Positions 36,422 through 46,399 of a DNA stretch of 64,000 nucleotides are shown piece by piece. Both the position numbers and the translations under genes were made by a program. The notes below the pieces were generated by a model. It worked only from the letters and a program-made list of their open reading frames with translations, was not told the origin of the DNA and searched no databases. Source of the stretch: Phoenix dactylifera (lineage: Eukaryota; Streptophyta; Magnoliopsida; Arecales; Arecaceae); contig NC_052395.1 in the NCBI RefSeq assembly GCF_009389715.1, forward strand, positions 21,428,493 to 21,492,492, in the 5' to 3' direction. Within the stretch, counting starts at the first letter, position 1. Each line of letters begins with the position of its first letter.

Positions 36422-36527
36422 GAAGTCTACCTCTTCTCTGATTCTGACAAAAATAAGGAACCTTGGGGGCCGCCGGATTTAGGCGAAGCCCTTGAGTTCC
36501 TCTGTAAAAGGAGTCGCCCTCTCCTCC

Positions 36528-38590
36528 TATCACGCCCCGAACTCGGGGCCCGGGGCGCGAGCAGACGCCGCGCACCTGCAGGGCGGACCCCGCAAGCACG
36601 CAAGGCAGATAAATCTTATCAATCATCAATAAATAATTAAAGAAAAATTCCAGTTTTCATATCAAATGTCCATATATACATAAGTCAAAAGAAAAAGTCA
36701 ATATCTACTAGCTAACTACATCATGATCACTCCATCCCGTAATCCCCATAATCATATGTCATCACCTGCAAAATGTAAATAGTAGGAGTGAGCTAACAGC
36801 TCAGTAGGCAACATCATGCAATAAAGTCATCCTATAACATGTCATGATACATATGAAAAGCAGCTAAAACTCATAAATTCAAAATCCACACGATAACCCA
36901 TAAATCCAATCCGAGACTCAAAATAACTCAACCGCATGACTACGGCCACATCACCCAGTGGCATGGTTACACCGTAGTGCCAATACAACTCTCCGAAGAG
37001 CCGTTCCACTAAGCCAACGCACCACTGTGCCGCACCCCCTGGTGCCAATCTCACGCTCCACCAAGCCGCTCCGAAGAGCAAAAATGCACCCCTGTGCCGC
37101 CACTATTCTATCACCGATGGTCGCGGTGTCGGAACTAGTTCCTCAGTACAAGTCGACAGGGCCAACGTATCATCCCATTGGCGGGGCCTAGACTATAGTC
37201 ACGCGGATTTTAAAAATCAATAATCAACTTTCCAACTCAAGTCATGATCAAACTCCTAATAGTAAAGTACATAACAGTTTATGAAATTAAAAATTAATTT
37301 CTAATTCTAACACATAATGCCAATAATAAATTAATAGTTTATGAAATTAAATGCTTAATTCTAATTCTAACATATAATGCCAATAATAAATCATACATCA
37401 GCATATGCATGATACATGTTAAAATTCTACTTTAAAGCAATAGGTCACCTACCTGGGTTCGCTTAAAAATCCCTGCCACAGATATCACGAACCCCTCATT
37501 AAATATAAATATTAATTATTTAATTAATTAAGAAACATAATTTAAACTAATTCCAACCCCTTAAGCTCCTAAGTTCATAGATCCAAGAATGGGCCCCCAA
37601 TATCAAACATAGATTCTAAGAACAAGTAAACTAAATTCCAAAAATCAGAATCCTTTAAACCCAAACCAATTGTGGCCCAACACAGATTAGGCCCAAATGA
37701 ACCAAACCAGATTACAGGTCCAGATCAGATCTCGGGCCCAAACCAACCCAGCCCACAAATCCAATTAGGTTCAACTCAGCCCAACACAGATTCCCCAACC
37801 CAAATTCTTGATTCAGATTCAGACCCTAATCAAAACCCATTCACGGAATAGGTGGAACCGGTTCACAGTTTAGACCCGGTTCAAAGTCTGGTTCACCATT
37901 AAGGCACGGATTTCAAAGCAAGGAAAAACCCAGGCCGAATAAGGAAGAAGAAGAAGAAGGAAGAGAAGAAGAAGAAGAAGAAGAAGAAGAAGAAGAAGAA
38001 GGAGAAGGGAGGAGGGTGGCTGGTGGTTCCGGTCGGCCTTCGGCAGCCGACCGTGGCCCTCGGCGGCGGCGCTCATTCAGCCGCCGCCGGCCATTCCACT
38101 GTCACGGCGACGGAAGGGAAGAAGAAAAGAAAAGAAGAAGGAGAGGAAGAAAGGAAGGAAAGAGAGGAAGACCGGGGCTGGAAGCCCGACCCCCGTTCAC
38201 CCACCTTCGGCCGAACTCATTTCGGCCAGATTGACCCCGGCCGGCCGCCGTCGGCCGGCCGGATCTCACAAAAACTTCCCCGAAACAGGGGAAGGAAAAC
38301 CCATTAACAACCCTCATTCCTTTCCCTTTAAATTCGATCTTTCTCACCTCCGGTCGTCGACATAAGGCTTCCTAACGGTGATGGCGGCTCCGGCGATGAT
38401 GGGGCTCCGGCGACGGCAGCGGCAGCGGCTCTCAAGGAAGGGGAAAGAGGAGGAAAAGATGAGTTTTTTTTTGAGGGATGGGCTCTCAGAGAAGAGAAAG
38501 AGAGGGAGAGAGAGAGGGAGAGGGATTTGCGGGGAGGGGGAGGGGAATCCGCTGGCCGTTTGGCCAGCGTGTTCATCGTGGGGATGACCA
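36528..38590 (-). repeat. Gypsy-2 3' LTR
   Basis: Read on the minus strand it begins TGGTCATCCCC and ends in a GC-rich palindrome (CCCCGAACTCGGGG, plus strand near 36535). Within it are a GAA microsatellite (about 37946-38001) and a 60-bp tandem repeat (37271-37390). Open frames inside are compositional artefacts of purine-rich sequence. Confidence 0.87.
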
Positions 38591-39360
38591 TTCAAACTTC
38601 ACTCCTTTGCGAGTGAGTCGAGTCAGGGGTCCAGCAATACTAGAGAAGCCCTCCACAAACCTTCTGTAATAACCGGCTAGTCCAAGGAAGCTGCGAATCT
38701 CAGACACATTACTCGGTCTGCTCCAATCAACCACAGCTTCAATCTTCTTTGGGTCAACCATAATTCCTTCCTTAGAGATAACATGCCCCAAAAACATCAC
38801 CCTGTCCAACCAAAATTCACATTTCTTTAATTTACCATACAACTGATTCTGCCTCAGAGTCTCCAAAACAATCTTCAAGTGATGCTCATGCTCTGCCTGA
38901 CTCCTTGAATATATCAGAATATCATCAATAAATACTATGACAAATTTATCCAGAAAAGGCTTAAACACTCTGTTCATCAGGTCCATAAATGCTGCTGGTG
39001 CATTAGTCAAACCAAAAGGCATCACAAGGAACTCGTAGTGTCCATACCTGGTACGGAAAGCAGTCTTGGCTATGTCAGACTCCTTTATTCTTAGCTGATG
39101 ATATCCAGATCAAAGATCAATTTTGGAAAATACCTGAGCACCCTGAAGCTGGTCAAATAAATCATCAATCCGGGGTAGAGGATATCTATTCTTAATAGTC
39201 ACCTTATTGATTTTCCGGTAATCAATACATAGTCTCATACTACCATCTTTCTTCCTTACAAATAATACTGGGGCACCCCAAGGAGAGACACTAGGTCGAA
39301 TGAAACCCAGATCCAATAGCTCCTATAATTGGTCCTTCAGCTCCTTTAGTTCAGCAGGGG
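38591..39360 (-). pseudogene. Gypsy-2 RT, truncated at the LTR
   Basis: RT keeps [19 protein letters not shown] (about 39215-39260), then [12 protein letters not shown], the catalytic [14 protein letters not shown] (about 38930) and [15 protein letters not shown]. In-frame TAG occurs at 39323-39325 and in-frame TGA at about 39107-39109, where family members have arginine. The frame then runs VKFEW straight into the 3' LTR start. The RNase H and integrase domains expected next are gone. Confidence 0.88.
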
Positions 39361-41280
39361 CCATTCTATAAGGAGCTTTAGACAAAGGTGCAGTACCAGG
39401 GATTATATCAATAGCAAACTCGACATCTCTATCAGGAGGTAAGCCAGGCAAATCATCAGGAAAGACATCAGGGTACTCACTGACTACTGGTATATCTTCA
39501 ATTCTCTGTTCAGATTGTTCAGAATCTGCAATTGCGGCCATAAAGATGGGAAACTCCTTTCTAAGAGATCTTATGCCCTGCATAGCAGACACTACCTGAG
39601 AAGAGACACCCCAGTCATCACCCATAAAACTGAACTCATCAATATCCGGGATCCGGAAGGTCACCCTCTTCAGAAAACAGTCTATGGTAGCGTGGTATGC
39701 AGCCAACCAATCTATACCCAAGATTACATCAAAATCATGCAGATTCATAATAATCAAATTAGCTCTCAAATCTCTACCCTCAACTAGTATTGGACAGGAA
39801 ATGCAGATCTGACTAACTGTCATTGTACCCCCAGCTGGAGTACTAATGTATAATTCCCTCTCTAAGGAAGAGTAGTGTAAATCGCACTTATGCACATATG
39901 AAGATGAGATAAAAGAATGCATAGCACCAGAATCAAATAACACATAAGCATAAGTGGAAGATATCAACAGTGTACCTGACACTATAGTGTTGGATGCCTG
40001 AGCATCCTGCTGAGTCAGCGCATAAACTCGTCCCTGGGTACGAGATCCTCCTCCCCTTTGCTGCCTGGGGACAGCTGATTGGGTAGCCTGTACTGGAGTG
40101 AAGAAAGTCTGTCGTTGAGGAGCTACAGAACTCGGTGGCCTCTGCGCAGATCTAGTACGAGGACAACTGGAAATCCTGTGACCCGGCTGACCACACCCGA
40201 AACAAACTCCAGAAAAAGTCTGAGTCTGAGGGCACTCAGCTATCCGGTGGCCCTGCTGACCACACCTGAAACATGCCCCAATACCAGGCCGTGTCTGAAG
40301 ACACTCAACAGCTCTATGTCCAGTCTGGCCACACCTGAAGCACACTCCTGCTATCCCCCTGCGATCCGGTGCAGTCCTCCCATGTGGAACTCGCTGCCCT
40401 GCTCCTGGACGGAACTGCATAGGTCGGCGCAGATGCCGCTCACCGTCAGAATCAAAGTCCCTGGTCCTCTTCGACTTCCCTTTCTGAGCATCCTGTGTCT
40501 CCTTCCAGATGATCTCCATATTTTTAGCTCTGTCAACTAGGTCATCATAATCAGTCGAGTGAACAGCAGGTAAACCCTGACGCAGGCGAGGCCTCAGTCC
40601 TTCCTCAAATCTACTCATCCTATATTTAGGGTCTTGGACAAGAGATGGTGCAAAACGGGACAACCAATCAAACTCAGCCTCATAGTCCTCCACAGTCATA
40701 CTCCCCTGAGAGAGGCTCAGAAACTCCCACTCCAGCTCCCTGATACGACTGGAAGGGAAATACTTGGAGTAGAGGCCATGCGGAATCCCGGCCAGGTCAC
40801 AAATCCTGCATCCTGCATCATGGTCCTCTCCACAAACTCCCACCAATGATGAGGTCGGTCCTGAAGCATATAGGTGGCAAATCTGATCTTTTCCTCCTCA
40901 GTACAACCCATGGCCCTGAAGGCCTTCTCCATCTCATCTACCCAACATTCGGCCTCTTGGGGATCGGTAGTTCCCTTGAAGGCCGAAGGAGCCAACTTCC
41001 TGAACTCTGCTATACTCCTCCCCTGATCTGAAGAACTAGCAGAGGGAAATAGCTGCTGTGGTCCCCTCTGCTGCCGAACTAACCCAACAACCTCTCTGAT
41101 CAGCTCCATCACCTGGGTCGGTCCCCCCATCCTGCTCTCCTGGCCATGATCTGGTCCATCCAGTACTGTCTGATCAGTCTCGTCCTCCTGGACCCTCTCA
41201 GTCGGATGAGAAGTGGCTGGATCACTCCCGATAGTCTCGATCAGGCGGCGAGGTGCCACACGTGTACGGCGGGGCGCCAT
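39361..41280 (-). pseudogene. Gypsy-2 gag-protease with three CCHC zinc knuckles
   Basis: Gag begins at 41280 (MAPRRTRVAPRRL) and contains FRKLAPSAFKGTTDP and WVDEMEKAFRAMGC, the retrotransposon gag core. A frameshift near 40780 moves the reading to the next frame at YSKYFPSSR, which continues as a long open frame. Three knuckles follow: CFRCGQTGHRAVEC, CFRCGQQGHRIAEC and CFGCGQPGHRISSC (plus coordinates about 40165-40345). They would bind element RNA. The protease motif YVLFDSGAMHSFIS is near 39920. The frameshift and stops downstream make it non-functional. Confidence 0.9.
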
Positions 41281-41427
41281 GCTGATACATACACAAATAA
41301 CACAACATCAGGGTTAGATCCATCCACTGTAAGATTTTCTACCCCATTATCATTTCTTCACATGTGTCCCTATATTTCTAAGTTTTTTTTTATTTTTTCC
41401 GAATAATACATCATTAGTGTTAGATCC

Positions 41428-43503
41428 ACCCACGCCCCGAACCCGGGGCCCGGGGCGCGAGCAGACGCCGCGCACCTGCAGGGCGGACCCCGCAAGCACG
41501 CAAGGCAGATAAATCTTATCAATATCAATAAATAATTAAAGAAAAATTCCAGTTTTTATATCAAATGTCCATATATACATAAGTCAAAAGAAAAAGTCAA
41601 TATCTACTAGCTAACTACATCATGATCACTCCATCCTGTAATCCCCATAATCATATGTCATCACCTGCAAAATGTAAATAGTAGGAGTGAGCTAACAGCT
41701 CAGTAGGCAACATCATGCAATAAAGTCATCTTATAACATGTCATGATACATATGAAAAGCAGTTAAAACTCATAAATTCAAAATCCACACGATAACCCGT
41801 AAATCCAATCCGAGACTCAAAATAACTCAACTGCATGACTACGGCCACATCACCCAGTGGCATGGTTACACCGTAGTGCCAATACAACTCTCCGAAGAGC
41901 CGCTCCACTGAGCCAATGCCCCACTGTGCCGCACCCCCTGGTGCCAATCTCACGCTCCACCGAGCCGCTCCGAAGAGCAAAAATGCACCCTGTGCCGCCA
42001 CTATTCTATCACCGGTGGTCGCGGTGTCGGAACTAGTTCCTCAGTACAAGTCGACAGGGCCAACGTATCATCCCATTGGCGGGGCCTAGACTATAGTCAC
42101 GCGGATTTTAAAAATCAATAATCAACTTTCCAACTCAAGTCATGATCAAACTCCCAATAGTAAAGTACATAACAGTTTATGAAATTAAATATTAATTTCT
42201 AATTCTAACACATAATGCCAATAATAAATTAATAGTTTATAAAATTAAATGCTTAATTCTAATTCTAACATATAATGCCAATAATAAATCATACATCAAC
42301 ATATACATGATACATGTTAAAATTCTACTTTAAAGCAATAGGTCACCTACCTGGGTTCGCTTAAAAATCCCTGCCACAGATATCACGAACCCCTGATTAA
42401 ACATAAATATTAATTATTTAATTAATTAAGAATCATAATTTAAACTAATTCCAACCCCTTAAGCTCCTAAGTTCATAGATCCAAGAATGGGCCCCCAATA
42501 TCAAACATAGACCCTAAGAACAAGTAAACTAAATTCCAAAAATCAGAATCCTTTAAACCCAAACCAATTGTGGCCCAACACAGATTAGGCCCAAATGAAC
42601 CAAACCAGATTACAAGTCCAGATCAGATCTCGGGCCCAAACCAACCCAGCCCACAGATCCAATTAGGTTCAACTCAGCCCAACACAGATTCCCCAACCCA
42701 AATTCTTGATTCAGATTCAGACCCTAATCAAAACCCATTCACGGAATAGGTGGAACCGGTTCACAGTTTAGACCCGGTTCAAAGTCTGGTTCACCATTAA
42801 GGCACGGATTTCAAAGCAAGGAAAAACCCAGGCCGAATAAGGAAGAAGAAGAAGAAGGAAGAGAAGAAGAAGGAAGAGAAGAAGAAAGAAGGAAGAGAAG
42901 AAGAAGAAGAAGAAGAAGGAGAAGGGAGGAGGGTGGCTGGTGGTTCCGGTCGGCCTTCGGCAGCCGACTGTGGCCCTCGGTGGCGGCGCTCAGTCAGCCG
43001 CCGCCGGCCACTCCACTGTCACGGCGACGGAAGGGAAGAAGAAAAGAAAAGAAGAAGGAGAGGAAGAAAGGAAGGAAAGAGAGGAAGACCGGGGCTGGAA
43101 GCCCGACCCCCGTTCACCCACCTCCGGCCGAACTCATTTCGGCCGGATTGACCCCGGCCGGCCGCCGTCGGCCGGCCGGATCTCACAAAAACTTCCCCGA
43201 AACAGGGGAAGGAAAACCCATTAATAACCCTCATTCCTTTCCCTTTAAATCCGATCTTTCTCACCTCCGGTCGTCGACATAAGGCTTCCTAACGGCGATG
43301 GCGGCTCCGGCGATGACGGGTCTCCGGCGACGGCAGCGGCTCTCAAGGAAGGGGAAAGAGGAGGAAAAGATGAGTTTTTTTTTGAGGGATGGGCTCTCAG
43401 AGAAGAGAAAGAGAGGGAGAGAGAGAGAGGGAGAGGCATTTGCGGGGAGGGGGAGGGGAATCCGCTGGCCGTTTGGCCAGCGTGTTCATCGTGGGGATGA
43501 CCA
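41428..43503 (-). repeat. Gypsy-2 5' LTR
   Basis: Partner of 36528-38590. Differences seen by eye are scattered single bases and length changes in the GAA tract (about 42840-42918, interrupted here by GGAAGAG units). The high similarity indicates a recent insertion despite the broken coding region. Confidence 0.87.
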
Positions 43504-45357
43504 TGATGAACAAACTGAAGTCGGCATCCATTGCCGACTTCAGTTCATTGGGCCCAAGGACGGGCCCAATTTCAGATCTTTACACCTCCTTAGGCATCCC
43601 ACCGCGGAAGCCACCCACCATTGTCCAAGCTTTTTGCGGAGCTTTTCCCTATGAGTCTCCGCCAGAAAAAGTCGCCAAGCCACCTTTGGGACGTCGCTGG
43701 AGTTGAGGTAAGAGCCCAAGTTCCTCTTCTTTCCTGTTTCTTCCATCTCAAAGCTGCCATTAGAGGCTCAATTTAAGCCAGCAAGTTGCTGGATTCTGTG
43801 GAACAGTGTATCCCCTATTTCTCCCTTTCTTCTTCTTTCTACTGGCTGACCATTGTCGCCGACTGCTGTCACGGCCTCTCGCCGTGATGGGACGCCATTC
43901 TCCAGCCACCACCAACGTGGAACACCACCTTATGACCGCCACCATCGTAGATTGAGCTCTTCCCTCCCCTTCCTCTCTTTTAAGAAAGAGAGAGAGACTC
44001 CACGGTCTTCTCGCTATTCGATTCTCTCTCTCCTCTCTCCTCTCTCCTCTCTCCTCTCTCTAGTTGATCCAAAGGGAGGGATTCAAGGGGCCCAATGATG
44101 GACCTTCTGGACTTCAGTAGAAGGTTCTTGATTTCTGATTTCCACTTCATGATCTTTATTGTGACGTTTGGATTTGATTTTTAAGGGAGAAAACATCTGG
44201 GCAAGAAGAAACTGAGCGGGGTACTTTTACCCTGGTTCTTAGATCAAAGAGTGGGTCGCTACACGCTGAGTTGAGGAATGAGAGTTCCTCGACACAATCA
44301 TTTACATGATTATGGAAGTTTTGCATATAGATATATCTTGATTGTGGATATTTTACACATATAAATATATTTATTATGTATTGATGATTTGATGTTGCAT
44401 GAATTATGAAGTTACTTAGTTATCTCTGTATGAAACTTTTTAAATGTTGCTTAATTATAGAAATCATATAGAGTGTAAATAAATCAAGAAAACCATGCTT
44501 TGACATAATTGTATGATGAGGCATGAGCGACATATGGATTAGTTGGCAATGCAAGAAACATGATGTATGTGTTTGTGTTAGCCTTGGGCTGAAGTGTAGC
44601 ATTGTGTTCGGCCTAACACGGGCTGGAGCATGGTTGTAACTAGCCCAATGCTAGAAAGTCTACTTCAGATAATGAGCTGCACTTAATCATAGTTGTGACA
44701 TAATTAAATTGAAATTCATATGATTGTAAGAGTAAAAAAAGGGGAGCATCTCGACTAGCCGGCCACATGTGAAACATGGCGTATCAGTCGTAGGCTAAGA
44801 TATGATATTGTGGTTGCTGCCCATGGGCAGAAGCATGGCAATATGTTTGGTTTGCCATTGGCTGGAGCGTGGCTGTGACTAGTCTAATACCAAAATCAAA
44901 TCATAATAATAATTATGTTTAATTATAAGTAAATTAAATTTTGCATAACTATAAGATTAGAGAAAAAGAGGCACCTAGACTAGTCGGTATATGTGAAATA
45001 TGGTATATGTGATGTCAGCTGTGGATGAGATGCGATATTGTGATTGCCAGCCATGGGCAGAAATATGGTGTGTGTGTTTTGGCCTGTCGTGTGCTGGAGC
45101 ATGGGCGAGACTATTCCAATGTCAGAATAATAATGTTGTCAATATCTGACCTATGTTAACTAGTTAATGATAAGTGAATAGTTAGAACATCACTGATACC
45201 AATCAAATAGCTGAAATAGTAACTAGATAATTTTGTTACTTGTTAATGATGAAACTCTTTTAATGTGAATTGAAATCATTGTTCTATCGGATTTTGCCTT
45301 AGAAAATATGAGGCCATGTCACGTGGCCGACCCGGATGATAAATTTGGGGCATGATA
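43504..45357 (+). mobile_element. Decayed Gypsy-type LTR, head-to-head with Gypsy-2
   Basis: It begins TGATGAACAAACTGAAGTCGG and ends near GGGGCATGATA, resembling the general design of the Gypsy-2 LTR (start with GATGAACA then a palindrome; end in GGGGC(G/A)TGATA) but with unrelated middle sequence. A 14-bp perfect inverted repeat (43513-43526 and 43532-43545) sits at the start. A CTCTC-rich leader-like stretch lies at 44018-44062, and three diverged repeat units of about 230 bp follow. No coding region is attached, so it may be a solo LTR. Its identity is inferred from layout, not from a partner copy. Confidence 0.45.
44480..45140 (+). repeat. Three diverged tandem units of about 230 bp
   Basis: GCTGGAGCATGG and related versions occur at about 44632, 44861 and 45092, spaced 229 and 231 bp. 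Each is preceded by a CCATGGGCAG-like or TTGGGCTGA-like block and followed by (A)CTAG-CCAATG-like sequence. The units differ substantially, so the amplification is old. Confidence 0.75.
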
Positions 45358-45493
45358 AAAGCATGACAGATTAAAATCCATGGGGAAATTAAGCTCAACT
45401 TTCTCCCTCCAAACAAAAACCCTTAATATTTTTTTAATAAAAAAGGTTTAATATTGAATTATAATGCCAGAATCTTATGGTAAAAGTCACTAT

Positions 45494-46187
45494 TGTAGGA
45501 AAAATACAATCAAGAAATAATGATGCCACAAACTTCTTTTTCCTTTTTGTGCAATTAAATAGAATATCATTCACCAAACAACAATAATCTCTATAATCTA
45601 CTCAAGCAATTAACAAGCAAAATAATCAAGCAATTCATACACAAGAGGCAACATAATTTTTTGACGTGAAAAGTCCTTCGATATAAAAGAAAAAACTACG
45701 GAACCTAGTTCAGCCAAAAACTTTCACTAGTTAGAATAATGAGATTACAATAGATCCTTTCTAGTTCAATTAGAGGCTGCACAAACATCAATAAGATTTA
45801 ATCTTAGCTTCCACAACAAGAACATTCATTACTAATGAGAGGGATTTTAACAATAGACAGTAAAATAGAGAATAGATATCACCAAGTGTTAATGCTTGAA
45901 ATAATAAATAAATAAGGCTTTTCCAAGATTCAAATCGTTAAATCTGTAGCTCTCAATGCTGGAAAACAACATATTGAAATTTCAGCCAAATCTGAATAAA
46001 ATTAACAATCCGATCATCCGACAAAGTAGCATATTTTTCTCTGCATCTTTGTTTTTCCGCAGACCCGAAGACTCCCAGTTTTACATAATTACCTCACCCC
46101 CAAGCCAGTGGTTTTAAACTACTATTTTATGCTTTTTTTTTAATATCAAATGAGATGGGTCCCACATGAGGAGGGACCACACCAACA
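45494..46187 (-). repeat. Copia-3 3' LTR
   Basis: Shares with 50357-50882 the blocks AATATCAAATGAGATGGGTC, GTAGCTCTCAATGC and ATTACAATAGATCCTTTC. It is about 170 bp longer than its partner because of extra segments near 45570-45620 and 45780-45850. Confidence 0.87.
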
Positions 46188-46399
46188 AATCTCCCCCTTC
46201 CGACTCATGTGGGGGCTTCTACCAAGCCCGCTTTCTCTTTTTAAGCAATAATTTTTTGCATGAGTACGATTTTAGTCATTATATCTGACCCATTATCATC
46301 AGTATGGATTTTTTCAGGACACAGTAACTTCATCTCCAAAGCATCCCGAATCTAATGATATCTCACATCAATGTGCTTGGATCTTGAATGAAATGTTGG

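Larger units (their letters stand above)
36528..43503 (-). mobile_element. Gypsy-2: long-LTR Gypsy element with pol cut after RT
   Basis: Near-identical direct repeats at about 36528-38590 and 41428-43503 are its LTRs (about 2.07 kb each). The internal part (38591-41427, about 2.8 kb) encodes gag with three zinc knuckles, protease and RT on the minus strand. It then joins the 3' LTR directly, so RNase H, integrase and the polypurine tract are missing. No 5-bp target duplication is visible (CCTCC versus TGATG). Gag style and long LTRs suggest the Tekay/Del chromovirus lineage, which is an inference because integrase and chromodomain are absent. It could not move without help. Confidence 0.88.

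Noticed and set aside
38016..38347. Arg/Pro-rich frames inside the Gypsy-2 LTR (repeated at 42933-43282)
   Set aside because: They occur in both LTR copies and in several frames at once, arising from GAA and GGC-rich composition rather than coding constraint.
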